Part shown: positions 1 to 5,644 of the stretch, piece after piece | Position numbering within the stretch: position 1 is the first letter of the stretch | Layout: every line of letters starts with the position of its first letter | Origin: a virus | IMG/VR virus record: IMGVR_UViG_3300047476_000715 | Coordinates: 1 to 33,124 of that record | DNA length: 33,124 nucleotides | Strand: one strand, 5' to 3' | Made by a program: the position numbers and the translations under genes | The notes under the pieces: model-generated | What the model saw: the letters and a program-made list of their open reading frames with translations, nothing else | Databases searched by the model: none | Told to the model about the DNA's origin: nothing

Positions 1-316
1 AGTAAGTGTAGTGCATTGGGTAAGGGAAGCGACTAAATACGTTGGTGCTGAACCTATCGTTGTTTCAGTTTACGGAACAATGGCTTGTCAAACTCCAAGT
101 GCAACAGACTTTACTGCATACCCAGATTTAACCTATGAGCAAGTTTGTGGCTGGTTAGACGCAGGATTGGACAAAGAAGCTTTAGACCTTAATTTAGATG
201 CTCAAATAGAGAACATAATCAATCCGCCTATTATCACTTTGCCTTTACCTTGGGCTAACCCTACTCCTAATGAGAGCAATTAAAGACTACTTAATTATCA
301 TTCTAGCGTTCTTTGC
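1..316. repeat. Left copy of the imperfect terminal direct repeat
   Basis: This stretch matches 32809-33124 without gaps, with 16 substitutions at positions 49, 61, 76, 115, 130, 169, 172-175, 177-179 and 187-189. From 190 to 316 the copies are identical for exactly 127 bases. It covers the end of the small tail-associated gene and the start of the next gene. The simplest reading is an assembly overlap of a circular or permuted genome, with a strain variant at the left tip; a true partial gene duplication is the alternative. Confidence 0.95.
2..283 (+). CDS. Small tail-fibre-associated phage protein, 5'-truncated copy
   Basis: The reading frame is open from the window edge, so the GTG at 11 is not a real start: the intact copy at 32741-33091 continues upstream in the same frame. 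Most of the product equals the last 93 residues of that copy, with a GLDKEALDLNLD segment where the other has GLDVASLDANLD. It ends with a proline-rich tail (NPPIITLPLPWANPTP). The family is a small protein commonly found beside phage tail fibres (DUF7936-like, from memory). The stop overlaps the next start (ATG at 270) by 14 bases. The function is unknown; a tail-fibre accessory role is inferred from position only. Confidence 0.8.
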   Translation, partial: VSVVHWVREATKYVGAEPIVVSVYGTMACQTPSATDFTAYPDLTYEQVCGWLDAGLDKEALDLNLDAQIENIINPPIITLPLPWANPTPNESN

Positions 317-851
317 TATGGTTTGGCTATATGAGTCATGCCATAGCTCTGATGCTGTTATAGAGTCTATAAAGACCGATACTGTGTATCAAACAAACGT
401 TTTAACCAGGTGGAAACGAGGAAAAGATATTCCTTATGTTATAATAGCTACTGATACAATACATGATTCCGTACAATATACCGTACATGACACAATACGC
501 ATAATGACCGATTATATGCGTACTTACGCTTATTCTGACACTATTAAAGTAGATTCTAATACCTTTGTCATCAACGACACTATAAGCCAAAATAAGATCC
601 AATCTAGGGGCTTTGAGGCTAAAATAACCGAAAAAACCATACTTACCACCATTACTAAGGCAGCTAAAGCTAAGAATACCCTTTATTTAGGCTTTAGAGG
701 CGATTTAAGCGGCTCAAATGGCTTAGAAGTACTAAGTCCTGGAATCATGCTTAATGCCAAAAATAAGGCTCTAATAGGGCTTAATGTAAATATTAATAAA
801 AATATTAATATAGTCTACTCGGGTAGTGTATATTTTAAAATAGGTAAGTAA
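270..851 (+). CDS. Membrane-anchored periplasmic protein, spanin-like candidate
   Basis: The 193-aa product has a single N-terminal membrane segment (about residues 6-21, LIIILAFFAMVWLY) followed by an extracytoplasmic region rich in Asp-Thr-Val/Ile pairs (TDTVYQT, TDTIHDSV, HDTIRI, SDTIKVD, NDTIS). The C-terminal 60 residues look beta-rich (LYLGFRGDLSG, IGLNVNINKN). It opens the lysis cassette, directly upstream of a holin-like gene (TAATG overlap at 851) and an endolysin. An anchored periplasmic protein in this position could bridge the envelope like a spanin, but there is no obvious lipoprotein partner and no strong coiled coil. The membrane topology is clear; the spanin role is an inference. 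Confidence 0.6.
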   Translation: MRAIKDYLIIILAFFAMVWLYESCHSSDAVIESIKTDTVYQTNVLTRWKRGKDIPYVIIATDTIHDSVQYTVHDTIRIMTDYMRTYAYSDTIKVDSNTFVINDTISQNKIQSRGFEAKITEKTILTTITKAAKAKNTLYLGFRGDLSGSNGLEVLSPGIMLNAKNKALIGLNVNINKNINIVYSGSVYFKIGK

Positions 852-1051
852 TGAAGAAGTTTATAAAGGATATGTTCTCAACTGGTGATGAAGTGAGCTC
901 TAAAAGAGTGGCTGGTATCTTTGCATTAGTATTCGCAATAATTGGGGTATTTACAGCGTTATTATCTCAACCTGCGTTTGAAGCTTTATTAATGTACTCA
1001 GCCACATTACTTTCAGCTAGTGTTGTAACATCAATTTTTAATAAGAAATAA
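851..1051 (+). CDS. Putative holin
   Basis: The 66-aa product has a short charged N terminus (MKKFIKDMFSTGDEVSSKR), two predicted membrane segments (about residues 22-38, GIFALVFAIIGVFTALL, and 44-62, FEALLMYSATLLSASVVTSIF) and a basic end (NKK). Size, two-span topology and position just upstream of an M15 endolysin fit a phage holin that permeabilises the inner membrane at lysis. The start overlaps the preceding stop by one base, suggesting translational coupling. The neighbour at 1062 is another small membrane protein, so which is holin and which is antiholin cannot be told from sequence. Confidence 0.65.
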   Translation: MKKFIKDMFSTGDEVSSKRVAGIFALVFAIIGVFTALLSQPAFEALLMYSATLLSASVVTSIFNKK

Positions 1052-1061
1052 CAGAATAATA

Positions 1062-1256
1062 ATGAGCAATTTTGACCAAATAGATAGCGATTTAACACCT
1101 TTGGGTGCAGTAACAATGGCTATATCATGGCTAGATATTTTAGGAGTAGTAGTATTAAATCCACTACTACAAACTATCGTTTACTTGATGACTATTGTTT
1201 GGTTAGGAATGCAGATGTATGGTTTTATTAAAAAGCAGTTTAGAAAAAAGTTCTAA
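1062..1256 (+). CDS. Small membrane protein, second holin or antiholin candidate
   Basis: The 64-aa product has one long or two short hydrophobic stretches (about residues 14-34 and 36-53, IVYLMTIVWLGMQMYGF) and a basic C-terminal tail (IKKQFRKKF), which would put the C terminus in the cytoplasm. It lies 10 bases after the holin-like gene and 11 before the endolysin. Pairs of small membrane proteins beside an endolysin are often a holin with an antiholin or pinholin. No family was recognised. Confidence 0.6.
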   Translation: MSNFDQIDSDLTPLGAVTMAISWLDILGVVVLNPLLQTIVYLMTIVWLGMQMYGFIKKQFRKKF

Positions 1257-1267
1257 TTTAGTGCATC

Positions 1268-1726
1268 ATGCAAATCACCGCACATTTTAATCTAGCAGAA
1301 TTTACTCGTAGCGAATCAGCTAAAAGACATGGTGTATCTAATCAACCAACTGCTGAACATTTAGAAAACATTAAAATACTTTGTCAAAAAGTATTAGAAC
1401 CAATCAGAATGAAGTTTGGTCCTATTAACATTTCTAGTGGATATAGGAGCAAGGTTCTTAATCATTACATAGGAGGTAGTTTAAGGTCACAGCATTGCGA
1501 AGGCAAAGCAGTAGATATAGACATGGATGGTATGGGAGATGTGCTTAATGTTGACATCTTTGAATACATAAAAAATAGTCTTGAGTTCGATCAGTTGATA
1601 TGGGAGTTTGGAAATCCTTTAAATCCTGATTGGGTTCATGTAAGCTATAATCAAGGGAATAACAGAAAACAAGTGTTGAGGGCTATTAAGGTAAACGGCA
1701 AGACTGCCTACGCACCTTACAAATAA
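1268..1726 (+). CDS. Endolysin, M15 family D-Ala-D-Ala-type peptidase
   Basis: This 152-aa single-domain enzyme is expected to cleave peptidoglycan cross-bridges or stem peptides at lysis. The M15 zinc site is visible: SQHCEGKAVDID gives the first His (about residue 76) and Asp (83), WVHVSY gives the last His (124), and LIWEF carries the probable catalytic Glu (113). SSGYRS (56-61) is the conserved upstream element. The length suits phage M15 endolysins without a wall-binding domain. It has no signal peptide, so release should depend on the holin candidates just upstream. The stop overlaps the homing endonuclease start (TAATG). Confidence 0.93.
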   Translation: MQITAHFNLAEFTRSESAKRHGVSNQPTAEHLENIKILCQKVLEPIRMKFGPINISSGYRSKVLNHYIGGSLRSQHCEGKAVDIDMDGMGDVLNVDIFEYIKNSLEFDQLIWEFGNPLNPDWVHVSYNQGNNRKQVLRAIKVNGKTAYAPYK

Positions 1727-2292
1727 TGGCATACGTTTATAGACATATAAGACTAGATAAGAACGAACCGTTCTATATTGGCATTGGTATAACCGAAAAC
1801 TATATAAGAGCATACAGTAAAAAAAGTAGAAATAAATTATGGAAAACTATAGCTAATAAATCAGGCTATGAAGTTGAAGTAATTTTTGATGACTTATCTT
1901 GGGAAGAAGCTTGTGAAAAAGAAAAGGAATTTATATCATTATACGGTAGGATTGATAACAAAAATGGCATATTATCTAATATGACAGATGGTGGTGACGG
2001 TACAATAGGTATTAAAATTTGGAATAAAGGTAAAAAGCTAAGTCAAAATCATATAGATAATTTATCTAAGTCCCATAAAGGAAATAAGTTAACAAAAGAA
2101 AGTATTCTTAAAGCAATCGAAACTAAAAGAAATACATATTCTAATAAAGGAAGAATTGTAGTTAATGTTCAAAATGGAGTATTTTATAGCTCTGTTTCAG
2201 AAGCAGCTAAACTATACAATATCAAACAACAAACACTATCAAGTAAATTAAATAATAATCTATACAACGACACATTATTTATTTACGCTTAA
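1726..2292 (+). CDS. Free-standing GIY-YIG homing endonuclease with NUMOD3 and NUMOD1
   Basis: The 188-aa product starts with a GIY-YIG nuclease domain (VYRHI at 4-8, FYIGIGI at 16-22, a Glu-rich helix EEACEKEKEFISLYGR at 60-75, NMTDGGDG at 85-92). A NUMOD3-type DNA-binding segment follows (about 99-120, WNKGKKLSQNHIDNLSKSHK) and a C-terminal NUMOD1-type helix-turn-helix (about 146-180). Such enzymes cut an intronless allele of a neighbouring gene and spread their own gene by repair. It sits between the endolysin and the phosphoesterase, neither of which is interrupted, so it is free-standing. It looks intact and more AT-rich than its neighbours, as expected of a recent arrival. Confidence 0.88.
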   Translation: MAYVYRHIRLDKNEPFYIGIGITENYIRAYSKKSRNKLWKTIANKSGYEVEVIFDDLSWEEACEKEKEFISLYGRIDNKNGILSNMTDGGDGTIGIKIWNKGKKLSQNHIDNLSKSHKGNKLTKESILKAIETKRNTYSNKGRIVVNVQNGVFYSSVSEAAKLYNIKQQTLSSKLNNNLYNDTLFIYA

Positions 2293-2316
2293 AACACACA
2301 CCAAAAAACCAAAACC

Positions 2317-3024
2317 ATGAGCAGATCAAAAAATGTTTTAATTGTGGGGGACACCCACGAACCATTTTGTCATCCTCAGTACAAGAACTTTTGCTATGAA
2401 GTAGCTAACAAGTTTCAATGTAGTGAGGTTGTTCATATTGGGGATGAGGTAGACAATCACGCAATCAGTTACCATGAATCTAAACCTGATGGTCATAGTG
2501 CAGGTAGAGAAGCTGACTTAGCACAAGCTGCTATGTACAAATGGTATAAGACTTTCCCTAATGTTAAAGTATGTATTGGTAACCACTCAGCTCTTCATAA
2601 AAGAAAGGCTCAAACAAGCGGTTTACCAGATCGTTTTATTAAGTCCTATGAACAGGCTTGGGATGCTCCTAGAGGCTGGAAATGGGCTTTAGAATGGGAA
2701 ATAGACGGTGTTTTATACACTCATGGTACTGGGTCATCAGGACAAGCAGGAGCAATCAATAGAGCAAGAGATGCTAGACAATCAACTGTCATAGGTCATA
2801 TACACTCATTTGGAGGTGTATTATATAGCTCATCAGATAAAGACATGATATTCGGAATGAACGTAGGCTGTGGTATCGATATTGATGCCTATGCTATGGA
2901 GTATTCACGACCTTTCCCCAAAAGACCCACATTAGGTTGTGGAGTTGTTTTAGATGGCGGAAGAGTTGCTATATTTGTTCCGATGCCTCTAGGCAGTAAG
3001 ATTATTAGGTTGCCAAAAAAGTAA
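2317..3024 (+). CDS. Calcineurin-like metallophosphoesterase
   Basis: The 235-aa product carries all motifs of the two-metal phosphoesterase fold: GDTHEPF (D12, H14), HIGDEVDN (D43, N47), IGNHS (N89, H90), a single His near 136 (YTHGTG) and GHIHS (H161, H163). It could hydrolyse a phosphomono- or diester; the substrate cannot be read from sequence. Phages encode such enzymes near replication or lysis genes, with proposed roles in nucleic acid or signalling-nucleotide turnover. The leader before its ATG (ACACCAAAAAACCAAAACC) nearly equals the one before the tail chaperone gene at 24423. A strong terminator follows at 3046-3090. Confidence 0.88.
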   Translation: MSRSKNVLIVGDTHEPFCHPQYKNFCYEVANKFQCSEVVHIGDEVDNHAISYHESKPDGHSAGREADLAQAAMYKWYKTFPNVKVCIGNHSALHKRKAQTSGLPDRFIKSYEQAWDAPRGWKWALEWEIDGVLYTHGTGSSGQAGAINRARDARQSTVIGHIHSFGGVLYSSSDKDMIFGMNVGCGIDIDAYAMEYSRPFPKRPTLGCGVVLDGGRVAIFVPMPLGSKIIRLPKK

Positions 3025-3045
3025 CTATAGTCTAGTAAATATAAC

Positions 3046-3090
3046 AAAGTGTGTATCATATTGAAAATCAATAAGGTATGCACTTTTTAT
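3046..3090 (+). terminator. Rho-independent terminator after the phosphoesterase
   Basis: A 10-bp stem rich in wobble pairs (3048-3057 with 3075-3084), a single A/A mismatch, a perfect 6-bp stem (TATTGA/TCAATA) and an AAA loop are followed by TTTTATTT. It lies 21 bases past the phosphoesterase stop and closes the late operon. Confidence 0.8.
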
Positions 3091-3109
3091 TTCAGTATCA
3101 ATTAAATCG

Positions 3110-3117
3110 TAAATTTG
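3110..3117 (+). promoter_or_regulatory. Candidate Bacteroidota -7 box, TAAATTTG
   Basis: This is an exact match to TAnnTTTG between the terminator at 3046-3090 and the small gene whose ATG begins at 3119. Similar boxes followed by TA occur at 16944, 21964 and 23342. No clear -33 TTG was found at the expected distance. The ATG lies only one base after the box, so transcription from it would start at or inside the first codons; the true start of the next gene or the promoter call is therefore uncertain. Confidence 0.4.
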
Positions 3118-3118
3118 T

Positions 3119-3280
3119 ATGAACAGAGAAACTGACGTTAAGATTAACCAATTAATGAAAGAAAAGGCTTTTTTAGAGGCTAAATTAGATTTAATTGTAA
3201 GGGAACTAAGATTAACTGTATTAAAAAATAGTATCACAAATGTTAATGCACATCATACAACTGACCGAAGAGGAAGATGA
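3119..3280 (+). CDS. Small helical hypothetical protein
   Basis: A 53-codon frame beginning MNRETDVKINQLMKEKAF has a charged amphipathic pattern (heptad-like Leu/Ile spacing through KLDLIVRELRLTVLKNSI) that suggests a short coiled coil for residues 5-40. The tail past about residue 40 overlaps the next gene by 41 bases in another frame. No family was recognised. It follows a terminator and a TAAATTTG box, so it may lead a separate two-gene transcript. A downstream internal Met (codon 13) is an alternative start. Confidence 0.5.
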   Translation: MNRETDVKINQLMKEKAFLEAKLDLIVRELRLTVLKNSITNVNAHHTTDRRGR

Positions 3281-3512
3281 AAGCTATGAGTTCCAGGATA
3301 ATACTGAGGAATCAGATGCTTATATCAACATCTATCAGGTGGCGAGTGTAACAGGTGACGAAGAAAACAGTGATAGGTGTTTCGTATATATGGCTAACGA
3401 GGATTATTTCTATGTGAATGAATCAGTAGATAGCTTTATTGCTAGGTATCAGAGTATACTTTATGGTTCAGTATTGACTAAGTTTTATGACACTAGAAAT
3501 AGTCATAATTAA
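3240..3512 (+). CDS. Hypothetical protein with small beta-barrel-like pattern
   Basis: The 90-aa acidic product has an acidic N terminus (EEEDESYEFQDNTEESD), then INIYQVASVTGDEE, RCFVYMANEDYFYVNES and VDSFIARYQ. The order (strand with a V.SV turn, strand with an xYxVxES motif, closing helix) resembles small FlbD-like or regulatory beta proteins, but this is only a pattern resemblance. The ATG at 3246 is an alternative start two codons later. It is the last plus-strand gene before the terminators at 3561 and 3683. Confidence 0.6.
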   Translation: MLMHIIQLTEEEDESYEFQDNTEESDAYINIYQVASVTGDEENSDRCFVYMANEDYFYVNESVDSFIARYQSILYGSVLTKFYDTRNSHN

Positions 3513-3560
3513 AATAGCTCTCATGTGTGGTGTGTGATTGTGTGTATGTTTTGGTTAAAG

Positions 3561-3586
3561 TGCTCCCTTAAAAAAGGAGCATTTTT
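3561..3586 (+). terminator. Rho-independent terminator
   Basis: The 6-bp stem TGCTCC/GGAGCA has an A-rich loop and is followed by TTTTT. It lies about 50 bases after the last plus-strand gene of this arm. Confidence 0.8.
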
Positions 3587-3682
3587 ATTTGGTAGAATAA
3601 AACACAATATATAATTTTACATTATTCTAAAAGGAAAGAACCTCCACTACGATCAAATTTTAGAACATTTCGTATTTAGCCC

Positions 3683-3718
3683 AAAGCCTGATTTGCTACC
3701 AACATTTCAGGCTTTTTT
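3683..3718 (+). terminator. Second rho-independent terminator
   Basis: A perfect 9-bp stem AAAGCCTGA/TCAGGCTTT with a 15-nt loop is followed by T residues (GGCTTTTTTAT). Together with the terminator at 3561 it closes plus-strand transcription before the opposing early operon. Between the two lies an 8-bp inverted repeat, TAGAATAA at 3593-3600 and TTATTCTA at 3622-3629. Confidence 0.8.
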
Positions 3719-3729
3719 ATGCCTAAAAT

Positions 3730-3868
3730 TTGCATGAAATTTTCTAATAATTCATGCAATATATTACACTTTTATATATAATTGTAACAAAAATGCACTT
3801 AATATGTTGCATAATGTGTCATAAAATGCACTTTTTGATGTGCTTTTATCCCTTATAAGACACATTAT
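3730..3868. repeat. Two inverted repeats, including a long composite hairpin, between converging operons
   Basis: TTGCATGAA at 3730-3738 pairs with TTCATGCAA at 3751-3759. Then ATAATGTGTC at 3811-3820 pairs perfectly with GACACATTAT at 3859-3868. Inside it, ATAAAA (3821-3826) pairs with TTTTAT (3844-3849) and GCAC (3828-3831) with GTGC (3840-3843), so up to 20 bp can stack with one bulged T on the left and a 9-nt bulge on the right. The motif AAAATGCACTT occurs twice here (3790-3800 and 3823-3833). No gene is seen between 3513 and 3930; the rest is terminators. Confidence 0.65.
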
Positions 3869-3869
3869 A

Positions 3870-3900
3870 AAAAAAGACCCCATTAAGAATAATGAGGTCT
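3870..3900 (-). terminator. Rho-independent terminator of the early (minus) operon
   Basis: Read on the minus strand, AGACCTCATTA-TTCT-TAATGGGGTCT forms an 11-bp stem with one mismatch and a 4-nt loop, followed by seven T. It lies 30 bases past the last minus-strand gene. Confidence 0.85.
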
Positions 3901-3930
3901 AACCTTCTATTTAACTACAAACAAAACATA

Positions 3931-4119
3931 CTACTTTTTGCTATACTGAGAAGCTCCGTAACCTATAGTTACTGCAACAGCTATAACGTATAATGCTCTT
4001 TCATACCATTCCCAAGTTGTTGGGTTATACTTATTAATAATGAAAGCGAATGGTAGATACAAACCTACTAATAAAAGTGTTAAGTTGATTAAAATATCTC
4101 TATAAATTTTTAAGTTCAT
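3931..4119 (-). CDS. Small membrane protein with two spans
   Basis: The 62-aa product has two predicted membrane segments (about residues 10-28, LINLTLLLVGLYLPFAFII, and 41-57, RALYVIAVAVTIGYGAS) joined by a short loop with WEWYER, and a basic end (YSKK). It is the last gene of the early operon, 2 bases after its neighbour. No family was recognised. Small two-span membrane proteins expressed early may act on the host envelope or in superinfection exclusion, but nothing here proves it. Confidence 0.6.
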   Translation of the reverse strand: MNLKIYRDILINLTLLLVGLYLPFAFIINKYNPTTWEWYERALYVIAVAVTIGYGASQYSKK

Positions 4120-4121
4120 AA

Positions 4122-4376
4122 CTAGAAGGGTAATTTTTTATCTGTTGGTTTGTAATCACCTGCTTTAAATGTGTCCATTTCACAATAGAAATCACTTTGT
4201 TCAGGTCCTGCGTTCTTTTTGTCTTTGATAAGGATAGAACACCATCCTTTGTTAGATGCTGCGAATTCGTTAAGCTTCTTTAAGTCTTCAGGACCAAATG
4301 AAACCTTTCTGAATGATCCGTAAGCTGATCTAAGTGTGAAACATCTTCCTAAGAAGTTCTCTTTTTGAGTTGCCAT
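4122..4376 (-). CDS. Conserved-type hypothetical protein of the early operon
   Basis: The 84-aa product is a compact, probably alpha/beta protein: TLRSAYGSFRKVSFGPEDLKKL, NKGWCSILIKDKK and DFYCEMDTF. Small proteins of this pattern (a strand, F..ED...L helix, then a GW-containing strand) recur in phage replication arms, but I know no assigned function. The start is an ATG behind the leader AAACCAAAACAAAAATAAC, typical of this operon. It may bind nucleic acid. Confidence 0.6.
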   Translation of the reverse strand: MATQKENFLGRCFTLRSAYGSFRKVSFGPEDLKKLNEFAASNKGWCSILIKDKKNAGPEQSDFYCEMDTFKAGDYKPTDKKLPF

Positions 4377-4393
4377 GTTATTTTTGTTTTGGT

Positions 4394-4597
4394 TTATAAA
4401 CTATTTTTTAATCCTTCCTTGAATTTCTCTAAGTATAATACAGCATCCATAAGTTCTTGCTGTAAATGCTCAGCCCATTCTTTAGTGTTTAAGTCAGTCC
4501 TATCTAGGTTAGTTCCGTATTTCGTAAAGCCTACATTAGCTCTATCTTTATACTTACTAATCACCGATTCGACTATGCTATCTAACTTATTCTCCAT
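4394..4597 (-). CDS. Small helical protein with MazG-like EExxD pattern
   Basis: The 67-aa product contains SKYKDRANVGFTKYGTNLDR followed by EWAEHLQQELMDAVLYLEKF. This arrangement (R..G..KYGT.L.R and then a helix with E.MDA..YLEK) is a common phage module that resembles the metal-binding helix of all-alpha NTP pyrophosphatases (MazG-like), although at 67 aa it holds only half of such a domain. A role in nucleotide pool cleaning is possible. It overlaps the upstream gene by 11 bases. Confidence 0.6.
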   Translation of the reverse strand: MENKLDSIVESVISKYKDRANVGFTKYGTNLDRTDLNTKEWAEHLQQELMDAVLYLEKFKEGLKNSL

Positions 4598-4799
4598 CTG
4601 CTTTATATTTTCTTACTTGTTCTTTAAGTTGTGCTCTCCATTTAATGTCTACTGTGCCATCGTTTAAGATGTCTTCTACTAGCTTAATAGTTTCAGCAGT
4701 AACGAATTGCTTTTCTTTAGGAACTACTGTAACCTTAACTTCTCTTTTAGTAGTCTTAGTTACTTTTTCTCCTTTGTTTTCTAATTCTTGATTTTCCAT
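4587..4799 (-). CDS. Hypothetical charged protein
   Basis: The 70-aa product is Lys/Glu-rich. The first 30 residues look disordered (ENKGEKVTKTTKREVKVTVV); the rest is probably helical (AETIKLVEDILNDGTVDIKWRAQLKEQVRKY). It overlaps the following gene by 11 bases, so the two are probably translationally coupled. No family was recognised. Confidence 0.5.
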   Translation of the reverse strand: MENQELENKGEKVTKTTKREVKVTVVPKEKQFVTAETIKLVEDILNDGTVDIKWRAQLKEQVRKYKADGE

Positions 4800-4808
4800 G
4801 ATTTTTGT

Positions 4809-4940
4809 TTATTTACCCTGACCACGATATGGTTTTGGTGCAGGGCTATGTTTGTTATAAGATTTCTTTGCCTTACCTAGTTTACGCTTCCCGAAATTTA
4901 CCTTCGTATTCGTCCCAGATGCTGATTTTGCTTTCGCCAT
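4809..4940 (-). CDS. Tiny basic protein of the KRxxGKAKKS..KH type
   Basis: A 43-codon frame encodes a very basic peptide: MAKAKSASGTNTKVNFGKRK then a segment with GKAKKSYNKHSPAPKPYRGQ. The core KRKxGKAKKS.NKHSP...YRGQG is, from memory, a recurrent tiny gene in Bacteroidota phages. Its first 59 bases overlap the 3' end of the VRR-NUC gene in another frame. The basic, Gly/Pro-rich make-up suggests nucleic acid binding. The ATG at 4940 is the only Met in the frame. Confidence 0.7.
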   Translation of the reverse strand: MAKAKSASGTNTKVNFGKRKLGKAKKSYNKHSPAPKPYRGQGK

Positions 4941-5253
4941 TGTCTAAAAATATTGTTAAGTTAATTGTTCCGTCTGATACTTGCTGACATACTAAAGATG
5001 TTCCACCGCACATACCTAAGTGAGTTAAGAACTCTATCTGAGGTACACTTAATCGGTCGCCAATTGCTTTTATCTCAACTGCAATAAACTGACCATAGTT
5101 CTTATGATAGCCTATAATATCAGGTACACCTTTCTTCCCTATAAACGACCTTCCTTTAACAGCTAGGTTGTTATTCCTCCATACTTCATAACCTAAACTA
5201 TCTAAATAATCTATCATCATCTTGGTTAAGTCACTTGCGGTTTTGTATGTCAT
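4882..5253 (-). CDS. VRR-NUC domain nuclease
   Basis: The 123-aa product is a stand-alone VRR-NUC domain of the PD-(D/E)XK superfamily. Visible active-site motifs are GKKGVPDIIGYH (Asp near residue 45), FIAVEIKA (Glu 60, Lys 62) and a downstream Gln in LSVPQIEFL (72). Phage VRR-NUC proteins are structure-selective DNases thought to act on branched DNA, as Holliday-junction resolvase substitutes, during replication or packaging. The placement among recombination and replication genes fits. Its 3' end is shared with the tiny basic gene at 4809-4940. Confidence 0.88.
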   Translation of the reverse strand: MTYKTASDLTKMMIDYLDSLGYEVWRNNNLAVKGRSFIGKKGVPDIIGYHKNYGQFIAVEIKAIGDRLSVPQIEFLTHLGMCGGTSLVCQQVSDGTINLTIFLDNGESKISIWDEYEGKFREA

Positions 5254-5272
5254 ATAAACGAAATTAGTGTAT

Positions 5273-5644
5273 TTAATCGAAACGGATCATTTCCTGAGTA
5301 GGTACTTTTACATATCTTATGCCCTCAACTATCTTTGTTTTACCCCATTTAAAGTATCTTCTTGCCTTTATTCTAAGCATCTCAGCTCGTATAAAGTAGA
5401 TTCTATCTTTAAGGTCAAAGTTGATAGCAAAGAACTCAACTCTTTTATCTGCTATGCCACTAGGTTTACCGTTATCCTCATATTCAAGCCACATATATTT
5501 TTGTTTTAAGGCTTTTGGCTGTTGGATTACTAATACCTTAGTGTTTCTAGCAAACAATAACAATGCCTGGTAAGTGCCATCTTTAGCCTTAGCTTGTTCA
5601 ATATCGAACTTACGAGTATTCTTATAGTTTCTATTTAAGTCCAC
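5273..5644 (-). CDS. Probable PD-(D/E)XK-fold protein, possibly without catalytic residues
   Basis: The 123-aa product begins with a GTG (minus strand, 5642-5644) overlapping the upstream stop by 14 bases: MDLNRNYKNTRKFDIEQAKA. A central segment reads KVLVIQQPKALKQKYMWLEY then EDNGKPSGIADKRVEFFAINF. From memory, a phage nuclease-like family has the pattern E-V-K...GN..IEYE..GKPSGI..T.AD; here the ExK pair appears as LVI, so the active site would be lost. The fold assignment rests on this pattern only. No in-frame ATG exists near the N terminus, which supports the GTG start. Confidence 0.5.
   Translation of the reverse strand: MDLNRNYKNTRKFDIEQAKAKDGTYQALLLFARNTKVLVIQQPKALKQKYMWLEYEDNGKPSGIADKRVEFFAINFDLKDRIYFIRAEMLRIKARRYFKWGKTKIVEGIRYVKVPTQEMIRFD

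Noticed and set aside
11-283. GTG start near the left edge
   Set aside because: The frame is open to the window edge, and the intact copy at 32741 shows that the real start lies outside the window.
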